Numbered from the stretch's first letter, positions 1 through 7,295 are shown. The stretch is 16,076 nt of DNA from Dehalococcoidales bacterium (GCA_020343555.1 CP070800.1:962613-978688), one strand, 5' to 3'. Notes: generated by a model from the sequence alone, not told the origin. A program made the numbers and translations.

Positions 1-2
1 CA

Positions 3-77
3 CACAACGTTACTGACCAAGAATGGTCGCAACTCATTGACAAAATTGTGGATATAGTCAATACTCAGCGTTCTTAA
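3..77 (+). CDS. C-terminal end of a small hypothetical protein (5' cut by window)
   Basis: Reading frame 3 is open from the window edge to TAA at 75-77 and gives 24 residues, including DQEWSQLIDKIVDIVNTQRS. The start lies outside the window. I would not normally call so short a piece. However, its C-terminus aligns without gaps to the end of the complete ORF at 196-375: shared D, W, L, I, T and R at equal distances from the stop, and mostly conservative changes between them (6 of 24 identical by eye). That suggests two tandem members of one small-protein family. Function unknown. Confidence 0.45.
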   Translation, partial: HNVTDQEWSQLIDKIVDIVNTQRS

Positions 78-195
78 TATACTATCAATTTCATTACCAC
101 TTTTTACTCAGTCTAACGATCGACTATCCTGATTAAAGAAAACATATTAATTCACTCAACCTGATTCCGCCTTCAATATACAATATATAGAACAA

Positions 196-375
196 ATGGT
201 AATAACGAATCATAACCCAGCAGATAAAGATACGAAACACAAACTGGAAACTAAGAATGAAATACTGTTAGCTATCGACAGTTTCTTACTTTCACACCCA
301 CGTGATATCAACGATGACGACTGGCTGAAACTGGTAAATCAGCTACTGGGTATAATCCACACCCGAAGAATATAG
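196..375 (+). CDS. Small hypothetical protein, 59 aa
   Basis: ATG at 196 to TAG at 373-375 gives a 59-residue soluble protein. The N-terminal 20 residues are polar and charged. The second half is likely helical, with the motif DDDWLKLVNQLLGIIHTRR around residues 40-58. There is no signal peptide, membrane segment or cysteine. No clear Shine-Dalgarno sequence precedes the ATG, and there is no other start codon in this frame back to the stop at 148-150, so the start is weakly supported. The main support is the gap-free resemblance of its C-terminus to the partial ORF ending at 77. The family is not one I recognise. Confidence 0.5.
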   Translation: MVITNHNPADKDTKHKLETKNEILLAIDSFLLSHPRDINDDDWLKLVNQLLGIIHTRRI

Positions 376-498
376 TCCACCATTGTTATCCAAGTCCATC
401 TCTTACCACCAATATGTATCCCTATTGTTGAGTCATCAATATTTTTATCTCTTTATCTATATTTCATTTATCTTGCATAGCATGTATACTTCCACTAT

Positions 499-504
499 GG
501 AGGG
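499..504 (+). promoter_or_regulatory. Shine-Dalgarno site of the first cupin gene
   Basis: GGAGGG lies 9 bases before the ATG at 514. The 120 bases upstream are AT-rich, and I found no convincing -35/-10 pair in them. Confidence 0.6.
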
Positions 505-513
505 ATAAAAGAA

Positions 514-969
514 ATGAGCGAATCCAATTATAATCATCTCATAACCCCCAATATCGTCCGTGACAGTATCTATCCACCGTTTTTAGGAATGATTTATTTC
601 GCTCTGAAGGACAGTAACTTTCAGATCAGGTTCACCCACGTGAATCAACCTTATAAGATGAGTGAAGATCCTCACAAGCACGATTTCGATGAAGTATTCG
701 CGTTTGTACCATGCACTGAGGACCTAAGAGCATATGATGCTGAATCCGAGATCTATATCGGTGAGAGTGGCGAAAAGATCATCATCAACCAGACATGCAC
801 GGTTCATATTCCGGCAGGACTGGTACACTGTCCTATTATCCACAAGAGAGTCGGAACTCCCTTTTTCTTCGTAAACTGTCCCATTACCAGGGAATATTCT
901 GCGTACATAGGGGAAGAGAAGGTTGACTACCCGGTCGACAAGGAAATTTTGCCGGACTGGCAGCCGTAA
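514..969 (+). CDS. Cupin-domain protein, 151 aa
   Basis: This is a small single-domain cupin (double-stranded beta-helix), probably cytoplasmic since no signal peptide is seen. The first cupin motif gives probable metal ligands H54, H56 and E60 in the context PHKHDFDE. The second motif, IPAGLVHC, supplies the fourth ligand, H105. Between them lies a YDAESEIYIGE segment that recurs in modified form in the cupin at 10327-10779. The substrate is unknown: related cupins range from isomerases and dioxygenases to sensors. The start is set by GGAGGG nine bases upstream. A nucleotidyltransferase gene follows after an 18-base gap and is probably cotranscribed. The fold call is firm, the function is not. 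Confidence 0.85.
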   Translation: MSESNYNHLITPNIVRDSIYPPFLGMIYFALKDSNFQIRFTHVNQPYKMSEDPHKHDFDEVFAFVPCTEDLRAYDAESEIYIGESGEKIIINQTCTVHIPAGLVHCPIIHKRVGTPFFFVNCPITREYSAYIGEEKVDYPVDKEILPDWQP

Positions 970-987
970 ACTCGCTTTCAGGTAACG

Positions 988-1761
988 ATGGATTTACAGC
1001 AGCAAATTCAAACCATGTCCTTTACTATCCAGAACATTTTAGAGGACATGCCTGTATCCATTTATCTATACGGTTCTATTACAATGGATGATTTTCAGTA
1101 CGGATGGAGTGATATAGACCTACTGGGTCTGACCAGCAACTCCATTTCACAAGAACACGCACAGAGTTTGGTTGATCTTCGACAAGAACTTGTTGAACAA
1201 TACAGAGACCCGGTTTACAGATTATTTGAAGGTGGAATACTTTCTTTACAGTCTTTTCTGAATGGAATGCCGGATACCGTTGTATATTGGGGAACGAGTG
1301 GTCAGCAAATTACAGATACCTATATTTTGGATAGCTTTGGTCGATATGAAATAAAAACGACTGGAGTTCTGATTGCTGGAAGAGACATCAGAAACATGAT
1401 CATCATGCCCACCGATGCTGATATGAGGAAAGTTGTTCAGTTTGTCTATGAAAAAGTCCGCAAACATGCAGTAAAAACAGGCGAAAGTCTGTACTCCTGT
1501 GGCTGGATGCTGGATATTGCACGTTGTATTTATACACTTCGTACAGGGAGTGTAATATCAAAAACCAAAGCCGGAGAATGGGCATTGGAACAACAGCTTT
1601 GCCCAGTGCCCGAAACATTGAAAAAGGTGCTTATTGTCAGGACGGAGCCATTAAAATATAAAGAAGATCCGGAGTTTAAAGCATGGGCTAGTTCTCTTGG
1701 CAATGATGTGCAAAAATTCGCCGACGTCTTGGAACAGGAGTTAGGTAAGGTAAAAGTATAA
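988..1761 (+). CDS. AadA-like nucleotidyltransferase with DUF4111-type C-terminal domain
   Basis: This 257-residue protein carries the nucleotidyltransferase signature of the pol-beta superfamily: YGS at 28-30 followed by SDIDLLG with D42 and D44 as metal-binding aspartates. E81 (LFEGG) is a candidate third acidic residue. The C-terminal half contains DIARCIYTLRTGSVISKTKA and EWALEQ, matching the helical DUF4111 domain that follows the catalytic domain in ANT(3'')/AadA aminoglycoside adenylyltransferases. By family, such enzymes transfer AMP from ATP to a small hydroxylated molecule. Whether this one acts on an aminoglycoside cannot be judged, and the divergence from the classical resistance enzymes suggests caution. 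AGGTA at 980-984 is a modest ribosome site. It lies 18 bases after the cupin stop, and its 3' end converges on hisF with a 14-base gap. Confidence 0.75.
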   Translation: MDLQQQIQTMSFTIQNILEDMPVSIYLYGSITMDDFQYGWSDIDLLGLTSNSISQEHAQSLVDLRQELVEQYRDPVYRLFEGGILSLQSFLNGMPDTVVYWGTSGQQITDTYILDSFGRYEIKTTGVLIAGRDIRNMIIMPTDADMRKVVQFVYEKVRKHAVKTGESLYSCGWMLDIARCIYTLRTGSVISKTKAGEWALEQQLCPVPETLKKVLIVRTEPLKYKEDPEFKAWASSLGNDVQKFADVLEQELGKVKV

Positions 1762-1775
1762 ATACGCTACGCTAC

Positions 1776-2540
1776 CTACAATAGAACCGGAATACCCTTT
1801 TCCCTGAGATACTCCTTTACCTGGAGTATACTCAGAATCCTGAAGTGAAAGACCGATGCGGCAAGAAGAACTTGAGCCCCTCCCTGTTCCACTCCTTCGT
1901 AGAAATGTTCAAGAGTCCCGGCCCCGCCGGAGGCTATAACGGGCAGTTCAACGGCATCAGCTACCGCCCTGGTAAACGGGAGATCGTAGCCGGCTTGTGT
2001 TCCGTCACCATCCATACTGGTCGGCAACAGCGCTCCTGCGCCCAGTTCCTGACATTCTTTCGCCCACACCACAACGTCCTTACCGACAGGTTTCGTCCCT
2101 CCCGACACGACGAGTTCGAATCCCGAGGGCATGTCCGGATTTTTCCGACCATCGATGGCCACGGTTATCCTATCCGAACCAAATTTATCGGAAGCTTCAC
2201 GAACCAGTTCGGGACGATTCACGGCTGCGCTGTTCATCGATACTTTGCTTGCTCCCGCATCCAGAACCATCTCAATATCTTCCAGAGAAGCTATACCTCC
2301 TCCAACAGTGAGTGGTATCTCGATAACCGAAGAAACGTTTTTCACCCATTCCAGCCTTGTTTTCCTGTTCTCAAGGGTAGCCGCAATATCCAGCATCGTA
2401 AGTTCATCGGCGCCTTCCTTCTGGTAAAATACGGCGTTTTCGACAGGATCTCCCGCATCCTTCAGATCGACAAAGTGCACACCTTTAACGACTCTGCCTT
2501 CTTTCATATCCAGGCACGGCATTATTTTTACTGTATCCAT
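1776..2540 (-). CDS. hisF: Imidazole glycerol phosphate synthase cyclase subunit HisF
   Basis: HisF is the (beta/alpha)8-barrel subunit that uses ammonia from its partner HisH to convert PRFAR to imidazole glycerol phosphate and AICAR in histidine synthesis. The 254-residue length is normal. Catalytic D11 (PCLDM), D130 (VAID) and the aspartate of the DGDGT loop (D179, equal to D176 in the Thermotoga enzyme) are present, as are the phosphate-binding LTVGGGI, IASGGAGT and AASVFHF segments. Oddities: GALLPTS replaces the usual GEILLTS, so the gate glutamate is an alanine. SGGTKP replaces the usual HGGR, and FHFRIL the usual FHFGE. No hisH or other his gene is adjacent. AAGGAA six to seven bases upstream supports the ATG at 2540. 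Confidence 0.92.
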   Translation of the reverse strand: MDTVKIMPCLDMKEGRVVKGVHFVDLKDAGDPVENAVFYQKEGADELTMLDIAATLENRKTRLEWVKNVSSVIEIPLTVGGGIASLEDIEMVLDAGASKVSMNSAAVNRPELVREASDKFGSDRITVAIDGRKNPDMPSGFELVVSGGTKPVGKDVVVWAKECQELGAGALLPTSMDGDGTQAGYDLPFTRAVADAVELPVIASGGAGTLEHFYEGVEQGGAQVLLAASVFHFRILSILQVKEYLREKGIPVLL

Positions 2541-2621
2541 TACATTCCTTTCTATTCGTATGTCTTATTAATCCCTTGACGGGAACGACGTGCCAAATTT
2601 AATACTATATTATTGTATAGA

Positions 2622-2891
2622 TTAGTTTAAGTGAAAACGATCACACGAAGCAAAGATTACACTTTCAAATATTGAAAAGATGAGAAAGCCCATTAACAGT
2701 AGCACAAATATAGTGAACATGATTAATGATGGTGTGGGAAGGATTGAGTGAGTTTCATCATCAATTTTAGTCTCAAATTTATAACCGCAATAACATTCCT
2801 CTGCCAATACAGGATTTGCTAATTTACATTCAGGGCAGGTTTTACTGCGTTTTGGTTTTAATCGTTGCAACCAGTTCATGGCTAGCACCAT
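2622..2891 (-). CDS. Small zinc-ribbon membrane protein
   Basis: The product is about 89 residues with two parts. An N-terminal zinc ribbon has C19, C22, C33 and C35 (TCPEC and CYCGYKF), preceded by a basic stretch RLKPKRSK. One strongly hydrophobic segment at roughly 49-78 is followed by a short tail. It looks like a membrane-anchored zinc-ribbon protein of unknown role. The frame is open further upstream to 2960, which would overlap the ATPase gene end. I prefer ATG 2891 (or ATG 2879), because both lie just after the ATPase stop and keep the ribbon intact. No good Shine-Dalgarno site decides between them. It sits 13 bases downstream of the ABC operon and may be cotranscribed. A link to transport is not shown. 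Confidence 0.6.
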   Translation of the reverse strand: MVLAMNWLQRLKPKRSKTCPECKLANPVLAEECYCGYKFETKIDDETHSILPTPSLIMFTIFVLLLMGFLIFSIFESVIFASCDRFHLN

Positions 2892-2904
2892 TAGACATAC
2901 ACGG

Positions 2905-3753
2905 TTAATTATCTTCAGCAGAATCTGACAAAGTGGGAGTGTTGAGGAGAATACTATCATCGGCTAATTGTTCGCCACTCGCTCTTTCAAAGGCTGAGAG
3001 TAGATCGATGACGGTGATACCCTGTCTCTGACGGCTGTCAAGATCTACTATTAACTTACCTTTGTGCATCATTAACAATCTGTTTCCGTAACGCAAAGCG
3101 TGTTCCATGTTATGAGTAACCATCAGTGCAGTAATATTCTCGTTGGCAACGATACTTTCTGTTAGGTTAAGCACTATTCCAGCTGTATTAGGATCCAGTT
3201 TCGCTGTGTGCTCATCGAGCAACAAAAGAGAAGGGCGGCTGATAGTAGCCATAACAAGAGCCAAAGCTTGCCTCTGTCCTCCTGAAAGAGTTCCGACAAG
3301 GGTATTGAATCTGTCCTCCAGACCAAGTTTAAGAGTTTCTAATATTTCCCTGAACTGCGAGAGTCTATTTTTATTGGTAGCAAGACGCAATCCCCGAGGT
3401 TTCCCTCTGGCTACGGCAAGTGAAAGATTTTCACTTATCGTCATTTTCGCGGCAGTACCAACATGGGGATCCTGATAAACTCTGCCGAAATATCTGGCCC
3501 GTTTATGTTCGCTCAAATTTGTTATATCTCTATTGTCTATTATGACACTTCCACCTCGTTCAGGTGGATAAACTCCGGCAATGATATTAAGTAACGTGGA
3601 TTTACCAGCACCATTGCTGCCTATCACCGTAATGAAATCGCCCGTAATAATGTCCAGGTTAATATTATCGAGAGCCTTAACTTCATCGACCGTTCCTGTG
3701 CCGAATTCCTTATTTACGTTAGCCAGTGTCAAGAGAGTCTGTGTTTCGCTCAT
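2905..3753 (-). CDS. ABC transporter ATP-binding protein
   Basis: This 282-residue nucleotide-binding subunit has a complete set of motifs: Walker A GSNGAGKST at 45-53, Q-loop Q94, signature LSGGQ at 156-160, Walker B LLLLDE ending in catalytic E181, and the H-loop histidine H214 in VTHN. It should hydrolyse ATP at the inner membrane face to drive import through the permease encoded just upstream. The type matches ATPases paired with ABC_sub_bind lipoproteins, a group that includes the TrpXYZ/YckR-like systems. The ATG at 3753 is 9 bases after the permease stop. The AAGGA ribosome site overlaps that stop codon, so translation is likely coupled. Confidence 0.93.
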   Translation of the reverse strand: MSETQTLLTLANVNKEFGTGTVDEVKALDNINLDIITGDFITVIGSNGAGKSTLLNIIAGVYPPERGGSVIIDNRDITNLSEHKRARYFGRVYQDPHVGTAAKMTISENLSLAVARGKPRGLRLATNKNRLSQFREILETLKLGLEDRFNTLVGTLSGGQRQALALVMATISRPSLLLLDEHTAKLDPNTAGIVLNLTESIVANENITALMVTHNMEHALRYGNRLLMMHKGKLIVDLDSRQRQGITVIDLLSAFERASGEQLADDSILLNTPTLSDSAEDN

Positions 3754-3762
3754 AGCCTATCC

Positions 3763-4671
3763 TTACATCCGTACCGCAGGAGGTATCCATTCATGTCTTA
3801 GTTTCTTGCGTATGAAAGGTATTGAGAGTGACACGATAACGAGTACAGCAGTGATCAGTTTCAAGTTTGTAGGAGGTAAACCGAGTCTGAGGGCAATACT
3901 CAGGAACAGGCGATAGATAAAGGTCCCACCGAATACAGCCAGGAGGACAAAAGTGACTCCCTTAGGTCTGAACAAGCCTTCTCCGATAATAACCGAAGCA
4001 AGACCCATGACTATCATTCCTATTCCCATTCCTACATCGGTAAATCCCTGGTTCTGAGCTATTAGAGATCCGGCAAGAGCTACAAATCCGTTTGATATCG
4101 ATACACCCAGCATCGTTGTGAAGTCGGTGTTACATCCAAGTCCGCGGATCATCTGATCATTATCACCGGTTGCTCTCAGCGCCAGGCCGATTTCAGTACG
4201 GAGAAACCAGTTTAGGCCTATCAGGATGATAATGCCCAGAACTGCCATAAAAATAATTGACAGAGTCAAAGTAGTAGTCGTACCGAAGAACTCGGCAACA
4301 TCATCGAAAACGGTTATCTCACGAAGAAGAGGAATATTGGACCGTCCCATAATCAGGTGATTGATAGAATAGAGGGAAACCATCATAAGGATACCTGAAA
4401 GCAAAGCATTAATGCGGAGCTTAGTGTTCAATAGACCGGTCAAAAAGCCCGAAAGACATCCAGCGAAAAATGCCGCACTTGTGGCTAGCCAGGGATTCAA
4501 ATCATTTACAATCATGGTGGCAGCGATCGCTCCACCGAGAGGAAAACTTCCATCGACAGAAAGGTCGGGGAAAGAAAGTACCCTGAAAGTAATATATACA
4601 CCAAGTGCTATCAGACCGAAGGCGAGACCTTCGTATACAGATATGCTCAGTAAATTACCTATAATATCCAA
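3763..4671 (-). CDS. ABC transporter permease, LivH/LivM-like (BPD_transp_2)
   Basis: This 302-residue, very hydrophobic protein has about eight predicted membrane segments and no signal peptide. FPDLSVDGSFPLGGA near residue 34 and IMVMGLASVIIGEGLF in the second half are typical of the permeases that work with ABC_sub_bind lipoproteins. It should form the membrane channel, probably as a homodimer. The reading frame begins with TTG at 4671; no other methionine occurs near the N-terminus before the first membrane segment is complete, so TTG is the best start. Only a weak AGGTAG lies upstream. It is the middle gene of the operon, 66 bases after the lipoprotein gene. Confidence 0.9.
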   Translation of the reverse strand: MDIIGNLLSISVYEGLAFGLIALGVYITFRVLSFPDLSVDGSFPLGGAIAATMIVNDLNPWLATSAAFFAGCLSGFLTGLLNTKLRINALLSGILMMVSLYSINHLIMGRSNIPLLREITVFDDVAEFFGTTTTLTLSIIFMAVLGIIILIGLNWFLRTEIGLALRATGDNDQMIRGLGCNTDFTTMLGVSISNGFVALAGSLIAQNQGFTDVGMGIGMIVMGLASVIIGEGLFRPKGVTFVLLAVFGGTFIYRLFLSIALRLGLPPTNLKLITAVLVIVSLSIPFIRKKLRHEWIPPAVRM

Positions 4672-4737
4672 GACACAGCTACCTAATTCCCCAACCGATT
4701 TTCTGTTTGTGAATTCTTATTTGAAATAACAATATAT

Positions 4738-5730
4738 TTATTTGTCGTATACAGTTTTTGCCTTATCGATGATTTCCTGCGGGAGAGTGACGCCCATACG
4801 CTCAGCCGCAGCCGTATTCACTGAAAGGCTGATTACTTCACCTTTTTCAACCGGGATGGTTGAAGCATCTTTACCATCAAGTATCTTTGCTACCATTTCT
4901 CCGGTCTGGTACCCGATATCATAATAGTCGAAACTATAAGCAGCGATACATCCTCTATCTATCGAATCCTCATCGGCAGCAAACAGAGGAATGGAGTTAT
5001 CCTCACAAACCCCTATAAGCGCTTCAAGACCGGACACAACAGTGTTATCAGTACCGACCCATATCGCGTCGACCTGACCGACGAGTGCCTGGGCTGCGGT
5101 AGATACCTCGGCACTGGTAGAAACGGTTGCTTCCACCACTTCAATACCAAGGGCATCGCATGCTTTATGAAGTTCCTGGACCAGGAATACAGAATTTGAT
5201 TCACCAGAATTGTACATGGTACCAAGTTTTTCAACGTTTGGCAGTATTTCGGTGATCAGTTCTACGTCATCGGAAACGACTATCATGTCACTTACGCCAG
5301 TGGCATTCTCGTTCGGATGAGATGCCCAGTCACTGATTAATCCAGCACCTACAGGATCAGTGACCGCTGTGAACACCACCGGGATATCGGTTCCTTCTGC
5401 AGCAGCAATTGCAGCCTGGGAGTTAGGAGTAGCTATCGACACGATCAGATTAACTTCGTTAGTAACAAATTGCTGAGCTATGGAAGCAAACAGAGAAGGA
5501 TCTCCTTCGCTGTTCTGGTAGTCTACTACAAGATTATCACCTTCCTTATAACCGTTATCACCAAGTGCATCGATTACTCCCTGTCTGGTAGCATCAAGAG
5601 CCGGATGTGTGACTACCTGGCTGATACCTATCGTTGTGGTTCCACCGCCACATCCTGTCAAAACAGGTAGAGTCAGTATAATTCCCAGAATTACGCTGAC
5701 AACCGCGAGAAGAATCTTTTTGTTCTTCAA
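4738..5730 (-). CDS. ABC transporter substrate-binding lipoprotein (ABC_sub_bind family)
   Basis: This 330-residue secreted lipoprotein has a basic N-terminus, a hydrophobic core and a lipobox LTGC with C27 as the lipidated cysteine, followed by a glycine linker. The remainder reads as a two-lobe periplasmic binding protein of the ABC_sub_bind family: VTHPALDATRQGV near the start, then PVVFTAVTDPVGAGL, and IPLFAADEDS with DYYDIGYQTGEM near the end. Family members bind amino acids (TrpX, tryptophan) or unknown ligands, so the substrate cannot be named. Start: TTG at 5730, fixed by AGGAGG (5737-5742) six bases upstream. It is the first gene of the operon, behind the promoter at 5769-5797. I found no T-box leader. 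Confidence 0.92.
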   Translation of the reverse strand: MKNKKILLAVVSVILGIILTLPVLTGCGGGTTTIGISQVVTHPALDATRQGVIDALGDNGYKEGDNLVVDYQNSEGDPSLFASIAQQFVTNEVNLIVSIATPNSQAAIAAAEGTDIPVVFTAVTDPVGAGLISDWASHPNENATGVSDMIVVSDDVELITEILPNVEKLGTMYNSGESNSVFLVQELHKACDALGIEVVEATVSTSAEVSTAAQALVGQVDAIWVGTDNTVVSGLEALIGVCEDNSIPLFAADEDSIDRGCIAAYSFDYYDIGYQTGEMVAKILDGKDASTIPVEKGEVISLSVNTAAAERMGVTLPQEIIDKAKTVYDK

Positions 5731-5754
5731 AGCAAACCTCCTCTATAAATGTAC

Positions 5755-5764
5755 GCAATATTGC
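5755..5764. promoter_or_regulatory. 10-base palindrome at the predicted start of transcription
   Basis: GCAATATTGC is a perfect palindrome covering the expected +1 region of the ABC operon promoter. It could be an operator for a repressor. Short AT-rich palindromes also arise by chance, so this is tentative. Confidence 0.25.
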
Positions 5765-5768
5765 TTGT

Positions 5769-5797
5769 ATTTTACGCTTGGCTATCTAAACCGTCAA
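5769..5797 (-). promoter_or_regulatory. Sigma70-type promoter of the ABC transporter operon
   Basis: On the minus strand, TTGACG (5792-5797) and TAAAAT (5769-5774) are separated by exactly 17 bases, each one mismatch from consensus. Transcription would begin near 5762, about 30 bases before the TTG start. Confidence 0.65.
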
Positions 5798-5871
5798 TAT
5801 TAATCAAGTCCAGAAAGTCTAATACCGATAAAAATGTTAACCATAGCATTTTACTGGGGATTTACGGCAAA

Positions 5872-6306
5872 CTACCTCAACTCCATTTTTATGTGCTTTA
5901 TACCTGCTTCCTTAAAAGGTCTCCCGGTAGCACCGAAACCGCAGTATCTATAGAAATCCACGGCTGTAAGCTGAGCATGTAAATATACTTTGTTAAAACC
6001 GAGATTTTTTAATTCAGAAATCATGAACACCATCATTTTCCTGCCTATGCCGTGGTTCCGAAACTTATCAAGTACTGCCATTCTTTCTATTTTCGCAGTA
6101 TCATGTGAAGAGAAGACAATTCTAGCCGTTCCTATTACCGATTGTCCATCCAGCACCACAACAAGAGTTTCATCATCCTTTAGATCACCACCGAACACCA
6201 GATTTTCATGTATGCCCTGTTCTTCGACGAAAACGTGTCGTCTTACTTCGCGAACTCCGTCGTATTCTATTTCATTTTCGGCAAACTTGTATACCAGTTC
6301 ATCCAT
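5872..6306 (-). CDS. GNAT family N-acetyltransferase
   Basis: This 144-residue single-domain GNAT enzyme should transfer an acetyl group from acetyl-CoA to an amine. VREVRRHVFVEEQGI (18-32) is the N-terminal motif of the ElaA-like group. ERMAVLDKFRNHGIGRKMM contains the acetyl-CoA pyrophosphate loop RNHGIG (83-88). The C-terminal DFYRYCGF is the usual beta6-alpha4 segment. The acceptor is unknown. I chose ATG 6306 because GGAGA (6315-6319) sits eight bases upstream. A longer frame from TTG 6354 has no ribosome site and would begin inside the predicted -35 element. It is a lone gene between the ABC operon and a divergent small ORF. Confidence 0.85.
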   Translation of the reverse strand: MDELVYKFAENEIEYDGVREVRRHVFVEEQGIHENLVFGGDLKDDETLVVVLDGQSVIGTARIVFSSHDTAKIERMAVLDKFRNHGIGRKMMVFMISELKNLGFNKVYLHAQLTAVDFYRYCGFGATGRPFKEAGIKHIKMELR

Positions 6307-6325
6307 TATTAGAGTCTCCGAAATA

Positions 6326-6354
6326 ATAATAGCAAGCCCGGATATGTTAATCAA
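6326..6354 (-). promoter_or_regulatory. Candidate promoter of the GNAT gene
   Basis: Minus-strand TTGATT (6349-6354) and TATTAT (6326-6331) are 17 bases apart. The start of transcription would be near 6318-6320, giving a leader of about 12 bases that begins at the Shine-Dalgarno site, which is unusually short. Confidence 0.4.
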
Positions 6355-6472
6355 TCGTGACGATTCAACGTGATATCAGTTTACCCGTATTACGTAAATT
6401 TCTGCCATCCCAACTAAAAACAGTTCTGATTATTACATTAATTATTACTAAGATAAACCAATAAACTTCCCA

Positions 6473-6486
6473 CGACCTTACGGTCG
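6473..6486. repeat. Small hairpin in the divergent intergenic region
   Basis: CGACC, loop TTAC, GGTCG form a five-pair stem that can be extended by two pairs past a bulged A. There is no T-run on either side, so it is not a normal terminator. It lies about 30 bases upstream of the -35 element at 6514. Confidence 0.3.
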
Positions 6487-6513
6487 GGTATTGCGAAGGA
6501 AATAAAAAATACC

Positions 6514-6542
6514 TTGACAGAATCGGTATTTACAGGTAGAAA
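6514..6542 (+). promoter_or_regulatory. Sigma70-type promoter of the 80-codon gene
   Basis: A perfect TTGACA (6514-6519), a 17-base spacer and TAGAAA (6537-6542, 4 of 6 matches) precede the gene at 6577. The leader would be about 28 bases. Confidence 0.6.
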
Positions 6543-6576
6543 ATAATAGATAAACCTTTAGTTATGGGGGTGGACA

Positions 6577-6819
6577 ATGAGTACTCATCCTTATGAATAC
6601 AAGGTACTGACCGAATATATCACACCGGATGAAAAGGGCCGCTACCCGCATTTCAACCATATCGAGGACCAGGAAGGTTTTACCAAAACGCTGGAGGAGA
6701 TTTTCAATCATTTACCTGATTCCATTCCAGAAGGATGGGATGTAAACTCTCACAATATAGCAATTTCCCGCAATACGCTTATCGTAACCATTCTCCTGAG
6801 AAAGCTGAAAGACAGTTAA
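6577..6819 (+). CDS. Hypothetical protein, 80 aa (possibly DUF4177-like)
   Basis: This small soluble protein has no cysteine, signal peptide or membrane segment. The pattern (YEYKVLTEY at the N-terminus, a helix with LEEIFNHLPDSI, then EGWDVNS and a final strand LIVTILLRK) resembles the DUF4177 layout: EYKV strand, helix, GW strand, hydrophobic strand ending in basic residues. That match is by eye only. The ATG at 6577 follows a G-rich GGGGGTGG (6566-6573), an unusual but usable ribosome site. It stands behind its own promoter at 6514-6542, and its end converges on the chagasin-like gene with a 12-base gap. Function unknown. Confidence 0.7.
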   Translation: MSTHPYEYKVLTEYITPDEKGRYPHFNHIEDQEGFTKTLEEIFNHLPDSIPEGWDVNSHNIAISRNTLIVTILLRKLKDS

Positions 6820-6831
6820 AAACATTTTTGA

Positions 6832-7248
6832 TTACTCGACTGTGACAGACATATCCAGGGTCCAGGAATCTTCCGTATTACCCGTTCCTGGAGGTGAGTA
6901 TTCCATGACTATTTCGGTATTTCCGGGATTCACTGCTTCGAATGTCCAGAACTCGGTTCCGGTAGCACCGTCAACATCATTCTCCGGTTCATGGTAGTCA
7001 TGGTCTTCTTCCGCTACTATGTCATCGACAGTCATTTCATAGTCCCATTCATAACCTGTCGAAGGATTCACACAGAGCTCTATCCTGATCTTGTCACCAA
7101 CTTCAAGAGTAAACTCACTTTCATTATTCGGATTATCCTCAAAATCTTCACAGGTAACCGTAAGATTAAAATCGTGAGATGTAATACATGAAGATATGAG
7201 ACACAGACAGATTCCCAGTATCACTACGGGCAGGATTCTCAGTTTCAT
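6832..7248 (-). CDS. Chagasin-like (I42) protease inhibitor lipoprotein
   Basis: The 138-residue product begins with a signal peptide and a lipobox ISSC, so C21 is the probable lipidated residue. The rest is an immunoglobulin-like chagasin domain. The BC loop NPSTGYEW (61-68) is the hallmark that enters papain-type protease active sites; the middle loop GATGTEFWTFEA (94-105) and IVMEYSPPG (113-121) follow the family order. The usual RPW of the last loop is replaced by SPPG, which may alter specificity. Family role: tight inhibition of cysteine peptidases, here likely at the outer face of the membrane. I chose ATG 7248, which gives a compact signal peptide. ATG 7287 adds 13 residues and coincides with the predicted start of transcription. 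Confidence 0.82.
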   Translation of the reverse strand: MKLRILPVVILGICLCLISSCITSHDFNLTVTCEDFEDNPNNESEFTLEVGDKIRIELCVNPSTGYEWDYEMTVDDIVAEEDHDYHEPENDVDGATGTEFWTFEAVNPGNTEIVMEYSPPGTGNTEDSWTLDMSVTVE

Positions 7249-7295
7249 TATTACACCCAAAGACCCCCGGTTAAGGTTAATATTCATTTAACTTA

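Noticed and set aside
1845..2579. Open frame of 244 codons on the plus strand
   Set aside because: It is antisense to hisF, whose product matches its family over the full length. The plus-strand product is low-complexity and resembles nothing.
5731..5871. Possible T-box or other riboswitch before the ABC operon, since TrpX-like systems can be tryptophan-controlled
   Set aside because: Only about 30 bases separate the predicted +1 from the start codon, and there is no T-box AGGGTGG-type sequence or antiterminator.
5749..5982. Plus-strand open frame of 77 codons
   Set aside because: It runs over the ABC promoter and antisense to the GNAT gene, with no ribosome site and no family resemblance.
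6306..6354. N-terminal extension of the GNAT protein to TTG 6354
   Set aside because: No ribosome site lies before 6354, and this TTG is part of the predicted -35 element. GGAGA precedes ATG 6306.
6473..6488. Hairpin at 6473-6486 as a terminator
   Set aside because: No T-run follows on either strand, and no gene ends here.
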